64,000 bases of DNA from Oceanirhabdus sp. W0125-5 (GCF_027938815.1 NZ_CP115913.1:3940001-4004000), one strand, 5' to 3'. Shown: positions 10,122-19,791, counted from the stretch's first letter. Notes: a model not told the origin generated them from the sequence alone. A program made the numbers and translations.

Positions 10122-11843
10122 CTATTTTTCAAAATATAGCTTGTGAATATTGTACCAGTTACCATAAGGGAATATTTGTAATCCCTTAAGTTTTGGATTG
10201 TAAGCTCTACCTTCTACCATGCTGTATAAGAATACTGTTGGCATTTCATCATTTACAAGTCTAGCCCACTCATTATATATCTCTTCTCTTTTTGCTTGAT
10301 CTAATGTTACTTTACCTTCTTGAATTAATTCATCACTCTTAGCATTAACGAAACCAGATACATTCCATCCGCCTAATTCTACTAAGCTTGAATGCCAGAT
10401 TCCTTCTGGATTTGGATCAATTGAAAGTCCCCATCCCATTAAGTAGAAATCGAATTCATGAGTATCAAATGTTTGTTCAACTAAAGTACCAAATTCCATA
10501 ATTAATAATTCAACATCAATACCTATAGCTTTTAAATTCTGTTGAATTAGAGGTGCAGAAGCTTCTCTAACTTTATTACCTGTAGGATATTTTAATGTTA
10601 CTTTAAGTGGTTCACCTTTCCAGTAAAGTGTGTCACCTTTGTACTCATATCCAGGTACTTGAGCAATAAGCTCTTTAGCTTTTTCAGGATTATATTCATA
10701 TTTGTTTATATTATCTTTTGGAAGTGCCCAGCTGAATGATGCAAATGGAGCATACGCAACAACTCCATACCCTTCCATAATTCCATCAACCATACCTTGT
10801 CTATTTATAGCATAAGCAAGTGCTTGACGGAATCTCTTGTCACTAAACTTCTCAAGTCTGTTGTTGATACCCATATATTGGTATCCTCTATCTGTTACTT
10901 CTTCTACAACTATGTTATTTTCTTTATAATAAGCTAAATCATCTTTGTTCATTTTACTAATTGGCGCAAAATCAATTTCCCCAGCGATTAATTGTGCTTG
11001 AACTGTATCTTGGTTAGCTACTTGTAAGAATATTTTCTCAAGAATTGGAGCACCTCTGTGATACTCTTCATTTCTTACAAACTCAACATATTGGTCTGGC
11101 TCAAACTTAGCAAATTTAAATGGACCAGTACCGATTGGATTTCTTAAAGTTTCTGTTGCTTTATCCCACTCTTTAACAGGAATCTTTGACCAGATATGTT
11201 TAGGAATTATTCCATATCCACTAAGATCGCTAAGTGCAGGAGCTGATACTTCTTTTAAAGTTATTTTTATAGTATGCTTGTCCACAACTTCGATACCTGA
11301 AACATGATCAGCATTTCCATCTTTATACTCTTGAGCACCTACGATGCTAGAAAAGTCTGAAAATCTTGGACCACTATAGTCAGGATGACAAATAGTTTCA
11401 TAAGTGAACTGTACATCTTCTGCTGTGAATGGTTCACCATCATGCCATTTAACATTTTTCTTTAAATGGAATGTAAATTGTAAATTATCATCTGATATAT
11501 CATAACTTTCAGCTAACATTGGTTCATATTTAAGTTCAGGGTTTACCTCTAATAACCCTTCAAAGATAAATGCAGTTACATTTGAATCATATTCATCTTC
11601 ATACATTGTTGGGTGGAATACTCCAGGAGGTGAACTCCAGATAGCATATCTAAGTACTTGGCTATCCGCTAATTTACTATCATCTTTCTTTTCATCTTTC
11701 TTTGAATCATTTTTCTTTGTTTCTTCTTGCTTAGTATTTCCTTTGTTTGAAGTTTCGTTATTATTATTTTTTCCACATCCAGTGAAAGCCATAGATAATA
11801 ATAGTGCAGCTACAACTGAAAAAATTAAAACCCTTTTCTTCAT
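10122..11843 (-). CDS. oppA: Oligopeptide-binding lipoprotein OppA (SBP family 5)
   Basis: About 573 residues. Signal peptide MKKRVLIFSVVAALLLSMAFTGC with lipobox FTGC, then an Asn/Lys-rich linker of about 40 residues, then the SBP-5 fold (LRYAIWSSPPGVFHPTMY; the signature region FTFHLKKNVKWHDGEPFTAEDVQFTYE; GTGPFKF). It binds peptides outside the membrane for OppBCDF. The ORF extends upstream to 11885, but AAGGAGG (11850-11856) is placed for the ATG at 11843, where the signal peptide also begins; I use that start. First gene of the operon, followed by the attenuating hairpin. A CodY-like box lies in its promoter region. Confidence 0.93.
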   Translation of the reverse strand: MKKRVLIFSVVAALLLSMAFTGCGKNNNNETSNKGNTKQEETKKNDSKKDEKKDDSKLADSQVLRYAIWSSPPGVFHPTMYEDEYDSNVTAFIFEGLLEVNPELKYEPMLAESYDISDDNLQFTFHLKKNVKWHDGEPFTAEDVQFTYETICHPDYSGPRFSDFSSIVGAQEYKDGNADHVSGIEVVDKHTIKITLKEVSAPALSDLSGYGIIPKHIWSKIPVKEWDKATETLRNPIGTGPFKFAKFEPDQYVEFVRNEEYHRGAPILEKIFLQVANQDTVQAQLIAGEIDFAPISKMNKDDLAYYKENNIVVEEVTDRGYQYMGINNRLEKFSDKRFRQALAYAINRQGMVDGIMEGYGVVAYAPFASFSWALPKDNINKYEYNPEKAKELIAQVPGYEYKGDTLYWKGEPLKVTLKYPTGNKVREASAPLIQQNLKAIGIDVELLIMEFGTLVEQTFDTHEFDFYLMGWGLSIDPNPEGIWHSSLVELGGWNVSGFVNAKSDELIQEGKVTLDQAKREEIYNEWARLVNDEMPTVFLYSMVEGRAYNPKLKGLQIFPYGNWYNIHKLYFEK

Positions 11844-11911
11844 AAACATCCTCCTTAATTTCTCGGTATTTGATAGTAATAACAATATATTTTTATTTAT
11901 CAGATTTATTG

Positions 11912-11931
11912 CTTTTTTCTGATAATTGCAA
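11912..11931. promoter_or_regulatory. CodY-like box and 20-bp repeat in the opp promoter region
   Basis: The 20 bases 11912-11931 recur with one mismatch at 12391-12410 on the gatE side. Bases 11913-11927 match the CodY consensus AATTTTCWGAAAATT with three mismatches. On the minus strand TTGCAA (11931-11926) could be the -35 of opp, which would place the box between -35 and -10. CodY repression of peptide transport is well known in Firmicutes; binding here is inference. Confidence 0.4.
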
Positions 11932-11962
11932 GGAAAAAATATATGTTATGACTATTTTCTCT

Positions 11963-11984
11963 GCAGAAGCGATATTTCTTCTGC
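11963..11984. promoter_or_regulatory. Inverted repeat upstream of opp
   Basis: GCAGAAG-N8-CTTCTGC, a perfect 7-bp inverted repeat about 120 bp upstream of oppA. Possible operator. The rest of the 700-bp opp/gat gap (11844-12543) is AT-rich; apart from the 20-bp repeats and the gat promoter I see nothing in it. Confidence 0.3.
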
Positions 11985-12404
11985 GATATAAATATACTAC
12001 CATAAATTACCTTGTATAATCAAGGGAAATTTTGTTACATTTCAGATTTTTTTAATTTTTTATTAACAATTAAAATTTTATGTATATTTATCCTTCATAT
12101 CAACCACAGTTTTAATCTTAAAATAAACCACATTAAACTTCTGCTCTAAATAATATAAATTTATACCATTTTGCACAATATATCCTAAATATATTTCAAT
12201 TTAAATTATATAAAATAACTGAAAGCAAATTTTATTTTTTATATAAATAATCCACTTATTCCATAAATATACTTTTATTCTTTTTTTATCTGAATTTTTA
12301 TTCAAAATCACTTCATAAATACACATCCACATTCATTTAGCAATTGAGGATAACGTCACTCATTTCTGCAATTATGTGATTCTATTGATTCTTTTTTCTA
12401 ATAA

Positions 12405-12433
12405 TTGCAATCAAATACACAAATTATTATAGA
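12405..12433 (+). promoter_or_regulatory. Promoter of gatE-gatD
   Basis: TTGCAA (12405-12410), 17-bp spacer, TATAGA (12428-12433). The -35 is the end of the second copy of the 20-bp repeat (12391-12410), so whatever recognises that repeat could act on both the opp and gat operons. Confidence 0.5.
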
Positions 12434-12543
12434 GCTATAGGAAACCTACAACTACATATTTTGTTAACTTGAAACATATAATTTTTATAGATATAACTCA
12501 CACGAACACTGCTAACTCATTAAATATGGAGGATTTTAAGAAA

Positions 12544-14502
12544 ATGAAAAACAACTTTAATGAAACACAAAAACGCATTGGTTATTCTCCTCGCAAAAAT
12601 ACTTTGCCCAATGTATATGAAAAGCTAGGCTTAATGTGTGGTCTTGAGGTACATCAGCAGCTCAAGACTGACAAAAAACTTTTTTGTCACTGCCCATCAG
12701 GGATTTATCAAAAAGATGGTGAATACGATGCAGAAGTAATAAGACATATGAGACCTACCTTAAGTGAGATGGGTGGATATGACGGTACTGCACTAATGGA
12801 GTTCAAGACAAAAAAGAAAATCATCTACCGTATTGCAAATGAAAGCACCTGCACATATGATATTGACGACACACCGCCTTTCAAGATAAATCAACAGGCT
12901 CTAAAAATTGCCTTAGAGATTGCTTTATTACTTAAGACAAATATTGTAGGCGAGCTTCATATTACACGTAAGCAATACCTTGACGGAAGTATCCCTGCCG
13001 GTTTCCAACGTACAGGTATAATAAGCATTGAAGGAGAAATCCCTTTAAAAAACAAAAAAATTCGTATCATTCAACTAAGCATTGAAGAGGATTCTTGCCG
13101 AGAAGTATGGGATATAGGTCACGAAAGAGTATATACCACCGATCGTTTAGGTATGCCACTAATCGAGACCGTTACTTATCCTGATATGAAAACTCCTGAT
13201 GAGGCTGCAGAAGCTTGCAACTATATCCGTTTTCTTAATCGAAGCACAGGAAAAGTAAGGACAGGCATTGGCGCTACCAGGGAAGATGTTAATGTTAGTA
13301 TTACTGGCGGAACACGGGTGGAAATCAAAGGAGTTTCTCATATACGATATATTCCTGACCTTGTTCACAACGAAGCTTTTCGTCAAAAAAGCCTCTTAGA
13401 AATTCGTAATGACCTTCTAAATCGAATACCTAATTGGGATAATTGGAGAACTTCTCACCTAGTCCTGAATGATGAAGAATTATATTCAGTATACAAACAA
13501 ACTCCTGAAACCATTATTAATAACCATAAGTTTGTTGGAGTAAATTTACCTGATTTTAAAAACATTCTCTCATTTTTCACTCAACCCGGAAGAATGTTCT
13601 CAGATGAAATTTCAGATAGATTGAAAGTTATTGCTTGTATTGAAAAACCAAATATGACTCATTCTGAAGATTGGCACAACAATCAAAATTATATCGATTT
13701 TAAATCCTTGGGTAAATTATTAAATGCAAAAGATGGTGATGTTCAAATTCTTTTCTGGGGTCCAGAGGACGATATAACCACTGCTATAGAAACTATTGAA
13801 GAGCGATGTAAACTAGCTTTTGAAGGAGTACCTAACGAAACTCGAAAGTCATTTTCAGATGGTACTACTATGTTTGAACGTGTGTTACCAGGAGCTGACC
13901 GTATGTATCCTGATACTGATTCAGCCCCTATTTCCATTAGTGAAGAGTTGATCAATAGTATTGAAAGCAACCTCCCCACTGATGTGTATAAACAGATGGA
14001 GCAACTTACAAACTGGAATGTCCCTGAAGATACATTTTTCTATCTGCTGAGATATAACTTGATTCCGCTTATAAAAAGAATCTCTAGTGATTTTGAAGCT
14101 GAACCTCGATTTGTTGCCACTTTATTAGCTCATCGTTTAAAACATATCCAAGGAAAAGCACAGTCTCATTCATCTTTTAATTTTGATAAAATATATGATC
14201 TTTTCGCTTTCATCAAGGAGCAAAAAATTGAATCGGAACTTCTTTATAAGATGCTCCCTATGGTTTATCAATATCCTATGATGGACATGGAATCACTCTT
14301 AGAAAAGATAAATTTTATTAAGCGTGACAGAGATAGTATTATTTCACTAATTCCATTGATGCGAGAAAAATTTACTTTTATTAATACTTCAAAAAATCCT
14401 GATGCTGAATTACTCTGGATTATGAAAGAATTACGCAGCACAGCCATTGGTAATATGCCACTTCATGAACTTGCTGATGCTATTCGCAAAGGAGGTAAAT
14501 AA
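12544..14502 (+). CDS. gatE: Glu-tRNA(Gln) amidotransferase subunit E (archaeal-type GatE)
   Basis: About 652 residues. The kinase-like GatB/GatE cradle is clear: YEKLGLMCGLEVHQQLKTDKKLFCHC at the start, the signature TTDRLGMPLIETVTYPDM and TGIGATREDVNVSITGGTRVEIKGV. The central part carries the insertion that separates GatE from GatB (GAD/AspRS-like, about residues 260-400), and the C-terminus has the tRNA-binding tail and YqeY-like region. Length is that of GatE, not of GatB (about 475). With GatD it transamidates Glu-tRNA(Gln) to Gln-tRNA(Gln). An upstream ATG exists at 12469, but homology begins after the ATG at 12544, which has GGAGG 11 bases before it. GatDE is regarded as an archaeal enzyme, so its presence in a clostridial genome suggests transfer. 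Confidence 0.88.
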   Translation: MKNNFNETQKRIGYSPRKNTLPNVYEKLGLMCGLEVHQQLKTDKKLFCHCPSGIYQKDGEYDAEVIRHMRPTLSEMGGYDGTALMEFKTKKKIIYRIANESTCTYDIDDTPPFKINQQALKIALEIALLLKTNIVGELHITRKQYLDGSIPAGFQRTGIISIEGEIPLKNKKIRIIQLSIEEDSCREVWDIGHERVYTTDRLGMPLIETVTYPDMKTPDEAAEACNYIRFLNRSTGKVRTGIGATREDVNVSITGGTRVEIKGVSHIRYIPDLVHNEAFRQKSLLEIRNDLLNRIPNWDNWRTSHLVLNDEELYSVYKQTPETIINNHKFVGVNLPDFKNILSFFTQPGRMFSDEISDRLKVIACIEKPNMTHSEDWHNNQNYIDFKSLGKLLNAKDGDVQILFWGPEDDITTAIETIEERCKLAFEGVPNETRKSFSDGTTMFERVLPGADRMYPDTDSAPISISEELINSIESNLPTDVYKQMEQLTNWNVPEDTFFYLLRYNLIPLIKRISSDFEAEPRFVATLLAHRLKHIQGKAQSHSSFNFDKIYDLFAFIKEQKIESELLYKMLPMVYQYPMMDMESLLEKINFIKRDRDSIISLIPLMREKFTFINTSKNPDAELLWIMKELRSTAIGNMPLHELADAIRKGGK

Positions 14503-14504
14503 CA

Positions 14505-15887
14505 ATGACTGATACTTTGAAAGGTTACAAAGGTAGAGCACGAGAGGTTTTAAAAAGTTTCAAAATGCGCGTATGGAGTGAAGCTGCCATAAGTACTACT
14601 CGTGGTAATTTCCAAGGTGTTTTACTTCCTAGATCTGAAAATGATGATGATTGCCATATAGTAATTAAACTAGCTACTGGATACAACATAGGTATAGCTG
14701 TAGATACCATTCAAGATATGAAGGAGTATAATTTCAAGGAGATTCAATATAAAATACCAGAACGTGAATTTCCAACATCTAAGGACAAAAAAAATATAAA
14801 ACTCTTAGGTACCGGGGGAACAATAGCTTCAAGACTTGATTACAGGACAGGTGCAGTTATTCCAGCATTTTCTCCTGGTGAATTGTATGGAGCAGTACCA
14901 GAACTTGCTGATATATGCAATCTTAGTACAGAGAAACTTTTTGGTGTTTTTTCAGAAAATATGGGTCCAGCAGAGTATATAGTGCTGGCGAAAGCTATTG
15001 GAGAAGAAATAAAAAAAGGTACACAGGGTATTATCATAGGCCACGGAACAGACACAATGAGTTATACATCTGCAGCTCTGACTTTCATGGTACAAAACTC
15101 CCCTATCCCAATCGTCTTGGTAGGTTCACAACGTTCTTCTGACAGACCTTCTTCTGATGCCGCTCTGAATCTTATACATGCTGCTAAAACTGCTGCTGAT
15201 TCTGATATTGCAGAAGTAGTGGTATGTATGTTTGGACCAACTTCTGACGAATATGGGTTACTTCACCGCGGTACACGAGTACGTAAGATGCACTCATCAT
15301 ATCGTTCAACTTTCCGCACTATTGGAGATATTCCATTAGCCATGGTAGATAGACAGAAAATAACTCCCATACGTGAAGATTACAACCACCGCCGATGTGA
15401 CAGAAACGTTACAATTAATCCAGTCTTTGAGGAACGTGTATCCTTGTTATATTATTATCCTAATATGAACCCAGATGTGATCGATGCTCTGGTTGATCTT
15501 GGTTATAAAGGTATCGTTATTGCAGGAACCGGTCTTGGTCATGTTAATAAATTAATATATCCAGCTATCAAGCGCGCTGCAAAAAAAGGAGTCGCCATCT
15601 ATATGACAGTACAGACACTTTGGGGTTATGTTAATATGTTTGTCTATGATACCGGTAGAGATTTAATGACACTTGGAATAATACCTGCTGAAAATATGCT
15701 GCCAGAAGTTGCTTACATCAAGCTTGGCTGGGCACTAGGACAAACTTCTGACTTATCCAAAGTTAAAGACATTATGCTCACTCCTATCTGCGGTGAGATA
15801 ACTGAGCGCGAACCTTACAACGGTTATCTAATATATCAGGGAGGAATTCCTGAGGTAGAGGAATTTATCAAGAAGTTTCATAAGTAA
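14505..15887 (+). CDS. gatD: Glu-tRNA(Gln) amidotransferase subunit D (asparaginase-like GatD)
   Basis: 460 residues. An N-terminal beta-barrel domain of about 90 residues, absent from ordinary L-asparaginases, is followed by a type I/II asparaginase fold. Both catalytic Thr motifs are present (KLLGTGGTIASRLDYRTGAV and IIGHGTDTMSY) as is VGSQRSSDRPSSDAALNL. It hydrolyses glutamine and passes ammonia to GatE. The ATG is two bases after the gatE stop with GGAGG inside the gatE end, so the pair is coupled as in archaea. The N-terminal domain and the gatE neighbour exclude a plain asparaginase. The gene ends before the hairpin at 15916-15960. Confidence 0.88.
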   Translation: MTDTLKGYKGRAREVLKSFKMRVWSEAAISTTRGNFQGVLLPRSENDDDCHIVIKLATGYNIGIAVDTIQDMKEYNFKEIQYKIPEREFPTSKDKKNIKLLGTGGTIASRLDYRTGAVIPAFSPGELYGAVPELADICNLSTEKLFGVFSENMGPAEYIVLAKAIGEEIKKGTQGIIIGHGTDTMSYTSAALTFMVQNSPIPIVLVGSQRSSDRPSSDAALNLIHAAKTAADSDIAEVVVCMFGPTSDEYGLLHRGTRVRKMHSSYRSTFRTIGDIPLAMVDRQKITPIREDYNHRRCDRNVTINPVFEERVSLLYYYPNMNPDVIDALVDLGYKGIVIAGTGLGHVNKLIYPAIKRAAKKGVAIYMTVQTLWGYVNMFVYDTGRDLMTLGIIPAENMLPEVAYIKLGWALGQTSDLSKVKDIMLTPICGEITEREPYNGYLIYQGGIPEVEEFIKKFHK

Positions 15888-15915
15888 TAGATAAGAAGCT
15901 TATAATTCATAAAAG

Positions 15916-15960
15916 AAAAGACTATGAAGTGAGCTTAATAGCTCTCTTTATAGCCTTTTT
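15916..15960. terminator. Bidirectional terminator between gatD and the pentapeptide gene
   Basis: Long imperfect stem AAAAGACTATGAAGTGAGCT / AGCTCTCTTTATAGCCTTTT, T-run on the plus strand and A-run (T on minus) at the left. A diverged member of the AAAGACYATGAAG family seen at 971, 20587 and 27246. Confidence 0.75.
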
Positions 15961-15984
15961 CTCTCATATTAAGATATTCAAGAA

Positions 15985-16458
15985 TTACTCACCTTGATTA
16001 TGTCTTAGCAATAAATCACTTATATTGATACCATTTATTTTTAACCCTGTTATATCACAATCCGATAACTCAACATTAATTAATTTACACTTCTCTAATT
16101 TAGTTCCTGATAGATCACAGTTATTTATCTTTAAACCACAATCATAACTTTCAACTGTAACATTATGAATATATACATTATTAATTAAAGCATTAGATAC
16201 ATCTATATTACTAAAATCTATTTCGCTGAAAGCTGCTCCTTCCATAGTAACATTATTAAATGTTGTTCTCCTAAGACTAACATCATCAAATTCAGTTTCC
16301 CTCATGTTTACATCGTTAAACTTTACTCCCTGCATATTTACATCTTCAAATTCACTTGAATCCATATCAACACTATAAAAAGTTGTGTTCTCCATATTTG
16401 TAGTAAAATTTTTATAACTGTATTCATCATTAAATTTGTTTTTTTTACTATTACCCAT
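15985..16458 (-). CDS. Pentapeptide-repeat protein
   Basis: About 157 residues dominated by five-residue repeats with the pattern (F/L/I)xx(V/S/C)(N/D/T) from about residue 25 onward, e.g. FEDVNMQGVKFNDVNMRETEFDDVSL. Such repeats fold into a right-handed quadrilateral beta-helix. Some family members protect gyrase, most have unknown roles, and nothing here picks one. No signal peptide, so cytoplasmic. The ORF begins at 16473, but GGGGGTTGAT precedes the ATG at 16458 with proper spacing, so I prefer that start. A decayed partial duplicate of this gene lies at 16761-16787. Confidence 0.75.
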   Translation of the reverse strand: MGNSKKNKFNDEYSYKNFTTNMENTTFYSVDMDSSEFEDVNMQGVKFNDVNMRETEFDDVSLRRTTFNNVTMEGAAFSEIDFSNIDVSNALINNVYIHNVTVESYDCGLKINNCDLSGTKLEKCKLINVELSDCDITGLKINGINISDLLLRHNQGE

Positions 16459-16760
16459 AACATCAACCCCCATATTTTTTTCTCTCTAACTATAGGAGTT
16501 ATTATATAAATTATGGCATATAAATACAAACAGCATTATTCTCTTGAATTACTGCATATATTTGTAAGCTTTTAAATTCTAAAATTTTCACACTTTCTCT
16601 AAATTTCTATTGACTAGATGTAATTTTCAAGTTAATATATAATGCCTTTTGAAATAGAAATCAGGTATTAACAATTAAAACTATGCTCTGCTCATATGGT
16701 TATAAACTTCATTATTTTCACTTATAATATTAAACATTTTATTATCAAACTTAATGTACC

Positions 16761-16787
16761 TGTTTCTCTCATATTTACATCATTAAA
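16761..16787 (-). pseudogene. Fragment of a second pentapeptide-repeat gene
   Basis: The minus strand reads FNDVNMRET, identical to nine residues of the intact pentapeptide gene (residues around 50), with DNA differing at several sites. A TGA directly precedes it in frame and similarity fades after about 30 bases. This is the only recognisable coding remnant in the gap 16459-16905. Confidence 0.5.
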
Positions 16788-16908
16788 TCAAATAATATTT
16801 TATCCTTTTCCTTTATATTATTTCAACCATTCATTTTCTATATCTCTATTTAATTTATTTATTTTCTAAAGAGTAGCGATAACTCTTCTCTTTGTTACTA
16901 TAATAAAA

Positions 16909-16938
16909 ACAGCTTAAGACATAATTGCCTTAAGCTGT
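16909..16938 (-). terminator. Terminator of the NSS transporter gene
   Basis: ACAGCTTAAG / CTTAAGCTGT, perfect 10-bp arms, followed on the minus strand by TTTTTATT. Confidence 0.8.
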
Positions 16939-16980
16939 GATTATATACTATTTTAGAAATTGCAATTTACTAAACTGATT

Positions 16981-18390
16981 TTAAAGCTTTTTAGATATAC
17001 CAGCAAATATTGCAATTATTACCAATCCAATTACCATAATTGGGCCAGAACCACTTGCAAATCCTTCACGAACTCCATTTATAGCCACAATCGCAATTGT
17101 AACTGGAATTACATACTTAACCAACGCATACCATACTCCAAACAAGCCAAACTTAACTGTTCCATTGTTTGTAATCTCATCATATAAGTCTTTTTTCTTC
17201 AATCTCCATCCAGCAAAAATACATAATAACATTCCACCTATTGCCAAGAATATCTTATCTGTTAATAGATCAAATATATCAAATGCACCTGTCCCAAATA
17301 ATTTTGGTCCTAAACCTCCTATTGATAAAGATGCTAAAATACAAAGCAACGCCATAATTGTTGCAGAAGAAAATACAGCTTTCTTTCTTGTAAACTTCTT
17401 TTCATCAATTAAAAATGCAACAACAACTTCTAGTAATGAAACCGAAGATGTTAAAGCAGCTACTGTAAGGGCTATAAAGAACAGAAGTGCAAACACTGGT
17501 CCCAAAGCACCCATTTCAGCAAATAATGTAGGTACAACAACGAAAACTAATCCAGGTCCTGCAGTTGGTGCTATCCCAAAAGCAAACATCGCCGGGAACA
17601 TTGCAATACCAGCTAACAGTGCGACAGATGTATCCATTGCAGTAACGATAGCTGCATTCTGAACAAGATTTTGTTTCTTAGAAAGATATGAACCATAAGT
17701 AATCATACATCCCATACCCAAGGATAATGAGAAAAACGCTTGGCCTAATGCAGCCAAAATCACACTACCATTTACTTTGCTAAAATCAGGCTTAAATAAG
17801 AATTCCATACCAGCCATAGCACCTGGTAACATTAAACCTCTAACTGCAATAATAATTAAAATACCAAATAATAACGGCATCAATATCTTACCTGCTTTTT
17901 CAATTCCAGAAGATATTCCTTTTACAACAATTACTACGTTTAAAATAAGATATAATACCATCCATATAAGCGGCAAGCCAGGATTTGTGATAAACCCATT
18001 GAATGAATCCCCTATAAGAGCAGGATTATTTAGTAATCCAGTAACTACTTTAAATACATAAGCTAGAGCCCATCCACCAACTACAGGATAAAATCCCATA
18101 ATTAAAAAACCACTTAAAACTCCCAGAACTCCTGTAAATGTCCAACGTCTATCCACAGATTTAAATGCACCAACAGCAGCTAATTCTTTGCTTCTACCTA
18201 CCCCAAACTCTGTTAGCATAATGCTGAATCCTATAAATACAACAAAAACTAAATAAATTAAAACAAAGGCACCCCCACCATTGTCACCTGCAGTAAACGG
18301 GAATTTCCATATATTCCCCAAACCTACAGCAGAACCAGCCGCAGCCATTATGAAGCCAATTTTCGATCCCCAATTTTCTCTTTTTTGCAT
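16981..18390 (-). CDS. Sodium-dependent transporter, NSS/SNF family
   Basis: 469 residues with about 11-12 membrane segments. The N-terminal segment WGSKIGFIMAAAGSAVGLGNIWKFPF is the Na+/substrate-site signature of the neurotransmitter:sodium symporter family (compare LeuT and TnaT). Bacterial members import amino acids, often tryptophan or branched-chain ones, driven by Na+; the substrate here is unknown. Alone in its transcription unit, with its own terminator at 16909-16938. A GGGGGGACG ribosome site precedes the ATG. Confidence 0.92.
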   Translation of the reverse strand: MQKRENWGSKIGFIMAAAGSAVGLGNIWKFPFTAGDNGGGAFVLIYLVFVVFIGFSIMLTEFGVGRSKELAAVGAFKSVDRRWTFTGVLGVLSGFLIMGFYPVVGGWALAYVFKVVTGLLNNPALIGDSFNGFITNPGLPLIWMVLYLILNVVIVVKGISSGIEKAGKILMPLLFGILIIIAVRGLMLPGAMAGMEFLFKPDFSKVNGSVILAALGQAFFSLSLGMGCMITYGSYLSKKQNLVQNAAIVTAMDTSVALLAGIAMFPAMFAFGIAPTAGPGLVFVVVPTLFAEMGALGPVFALLFFIALTVAALTSSVSLLEVVVAFLIDEKKFTRKKAVFSSATIMALLCILASLSIGGLGPKLFGTGAFDIFDLLTDKIFLAIGGMLLCIFAGWRLKKKDLYDEITNNGTVKFGLFGVWYALVKYVIPVTIAIVAINGVREGFASGSGPIMVIGLVIIAIFAGISKKL

Positions 18391-18793
18391 ATTTTTTCGT
18401 CCCCCCTTAACATTACTTTAATATTCCTGGATTTAAAAGATTGATATTCTGTTAATACCTTAATAGTTATAAATACACTTTCTATTAACACTCCTCTTTT
18501 AATTGTCAGAATATTTAGTAAATTGCATTTATTATACCACAATCCTTTATTTTTATCCAGTTCAAATTAACTTATGATAAATATATATGATACCTATTTG
18601 AATTTCATTCCCTATTTAACACATATCAATGTTAAATAAAGACATACTCTTATTTTTTGAATCCATAAAATTAAAATTGCCACCATAATATAAACAGGTG
18701 GCAAACTCTTTTTATTGAATCAAAATTACAATTTTTCTCTATTAATATAACCTAATATTAATACTAGATACTCTGCTCTCAATCAAAAACCTC
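18391..18793. other. Intergenic region between NSS transporter and APH-like gene
   Basis: AT-rich gap of 403 bp. It holds the terminator at 18677-18704 for the kinase gene and presumably the transporter promoter near 18420-18540. I see no further gene or repeat. Confidence 0.4.
18677..18704 (-). terminator. Terminator of the APH-like kinase gene
   Basis: TTGCCACC-N12-GGTGGCAA, perfect 8-bp arms followed by TTTTAATTTT on the minus strand. Confidence 0.7.
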
Positions 18794-19684
18794 CTACCTC
18801 TTATACCAAGATGGTATAGGATTTTTCATATTTTCAAACCAAACTAGAACATCTCTGTTCTTTTTCAGTATTTCTTCTAAACTTTCAGGGGAATAATACT
18901 TAGCCCATACTATTGATGTTATAGCATTTGCAGCCAAGTAGTAAGCAAATAGCTTCCAAAACTCAATGGGAACTTCACCCTCAAAATAGCCAGATATTTG
19001 ACCTGATGCAAAAGCCGTAAATTCAGTGTTAATACGATTAAATTCGTACCACGGGTCACCATAGTTCATAAAATCAATAGTTTGCCAATCTATTATAAAT
19101 AGTTTACTTTCCTTAGACAAAATTATATTGCCTATATGATAGTCTCCATGATGCTGACATTGTGGTCTACTATCTAGCAGATACTTATTGGCCTCTAGGT
19201 AGTCCAAAATATGATTAGCACCTTCAAAAGGTTCACCTTCTGACTTATATGCATCTATTCTTGGTTTAATAATCGAAAAATATCTCTCTGACCAATCTGT
19301 AGAATTCTCTTTATATGAGTCCTCATGAATTTTTTTCAGAATTGCTCCTGCTTCTACACCTAATAAATACTGCTCTTTTTCAGTCAAAGTAGATAAGTAA
19401 TCTTCGACCTCTATTCCTTCAATCCAATCTATTAGAGCATATACACACCTTCCATTTTCACAGGAGCCAAAATCAACTGGCTTTGGCATTGGTACTCCTT
19501 TTTCATAAAGTCTTTTCATTGTTTCAAACTCAACTTTTTTTAGTGTATATTCTGATGAATCAGCAATACGTAATAGAAATTTCTTTCCATTTATTGTTTC
19601 AATAAAATATTTTTTATCGCTAGAAAATCCCTTATCTATTGGCTTAATTATCTTAAAAGAGCTATATAAAGGTATATCTTTCAT
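18794..19684 (-). CDS. Aminoglycoside-phosphotransferase-fold kinase
   Basis: About 296 residues. Eukaryotic-like kinase fold of the APH/choline-kinase superfamily: catalytic loop HHGDYHIGNIILS (Brenner motif, Asp as base, Asn for metal) and metal motif LFIIDWQTIDFMNYGDPWYEF. The N-lobe has KYFIETINGKKFLLRI with the ATP-binding Lys. The family includes aminoglycoside and macrolide kinases as well as kinases for small metabolites; substrate cannot be read from the sequence, so drug resistance should not be assumed. The ORF opens at 19711, but GGGGGGAGG precedes the ATG at 19684, chosen as start. Confidence 0.8.
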   Translation of the reverse strand: MKDIPLYSSFKIIKPIDKGFSSDKKYFIETINGKKFLLRIADSSEYTLKKVEFETMKRLYEKGVPMPKPVDFGSCENGRCVYALIDWIEGIEVEDYLSTLTEKEQYLLGVEAGAILKKIHEDSYKENSTDWSERYFSIIKPRIDAYKSEGEPFEGANHILDYLEANKYLLDSRPQCQHHGDYHIGNIILSKESKLFIIDWQTIDFMNYGDPWYEFNRINTEFTAFASGQISGYFEGEVPIEFWKLFAYYLAANAITSIVWAKYYSPESLEEILKKNRDVLVWFENMKNPIPSWYKR

Positions 19685-19791
19685 GTTCCTCCCCCCTGTT
19701 ATAATCAACATAAAATTTGATTCCTATATTACCATTAGTTTATTACCCATAATTTATCTCCTTAAATATAGAACAGCAAAAACACATGTGA

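Noticed and set aside
17165..17662. 165-codon ORF on the plus strand opposite the NSS transporter
   Set aside because: Shadow frame of a membrane protein gene; no ribosome site.
18794..19684. Aminoglycoside resistance gene
   Set aside because: The kinase fold is clear but the family is broad; nothing points to drug substrate.
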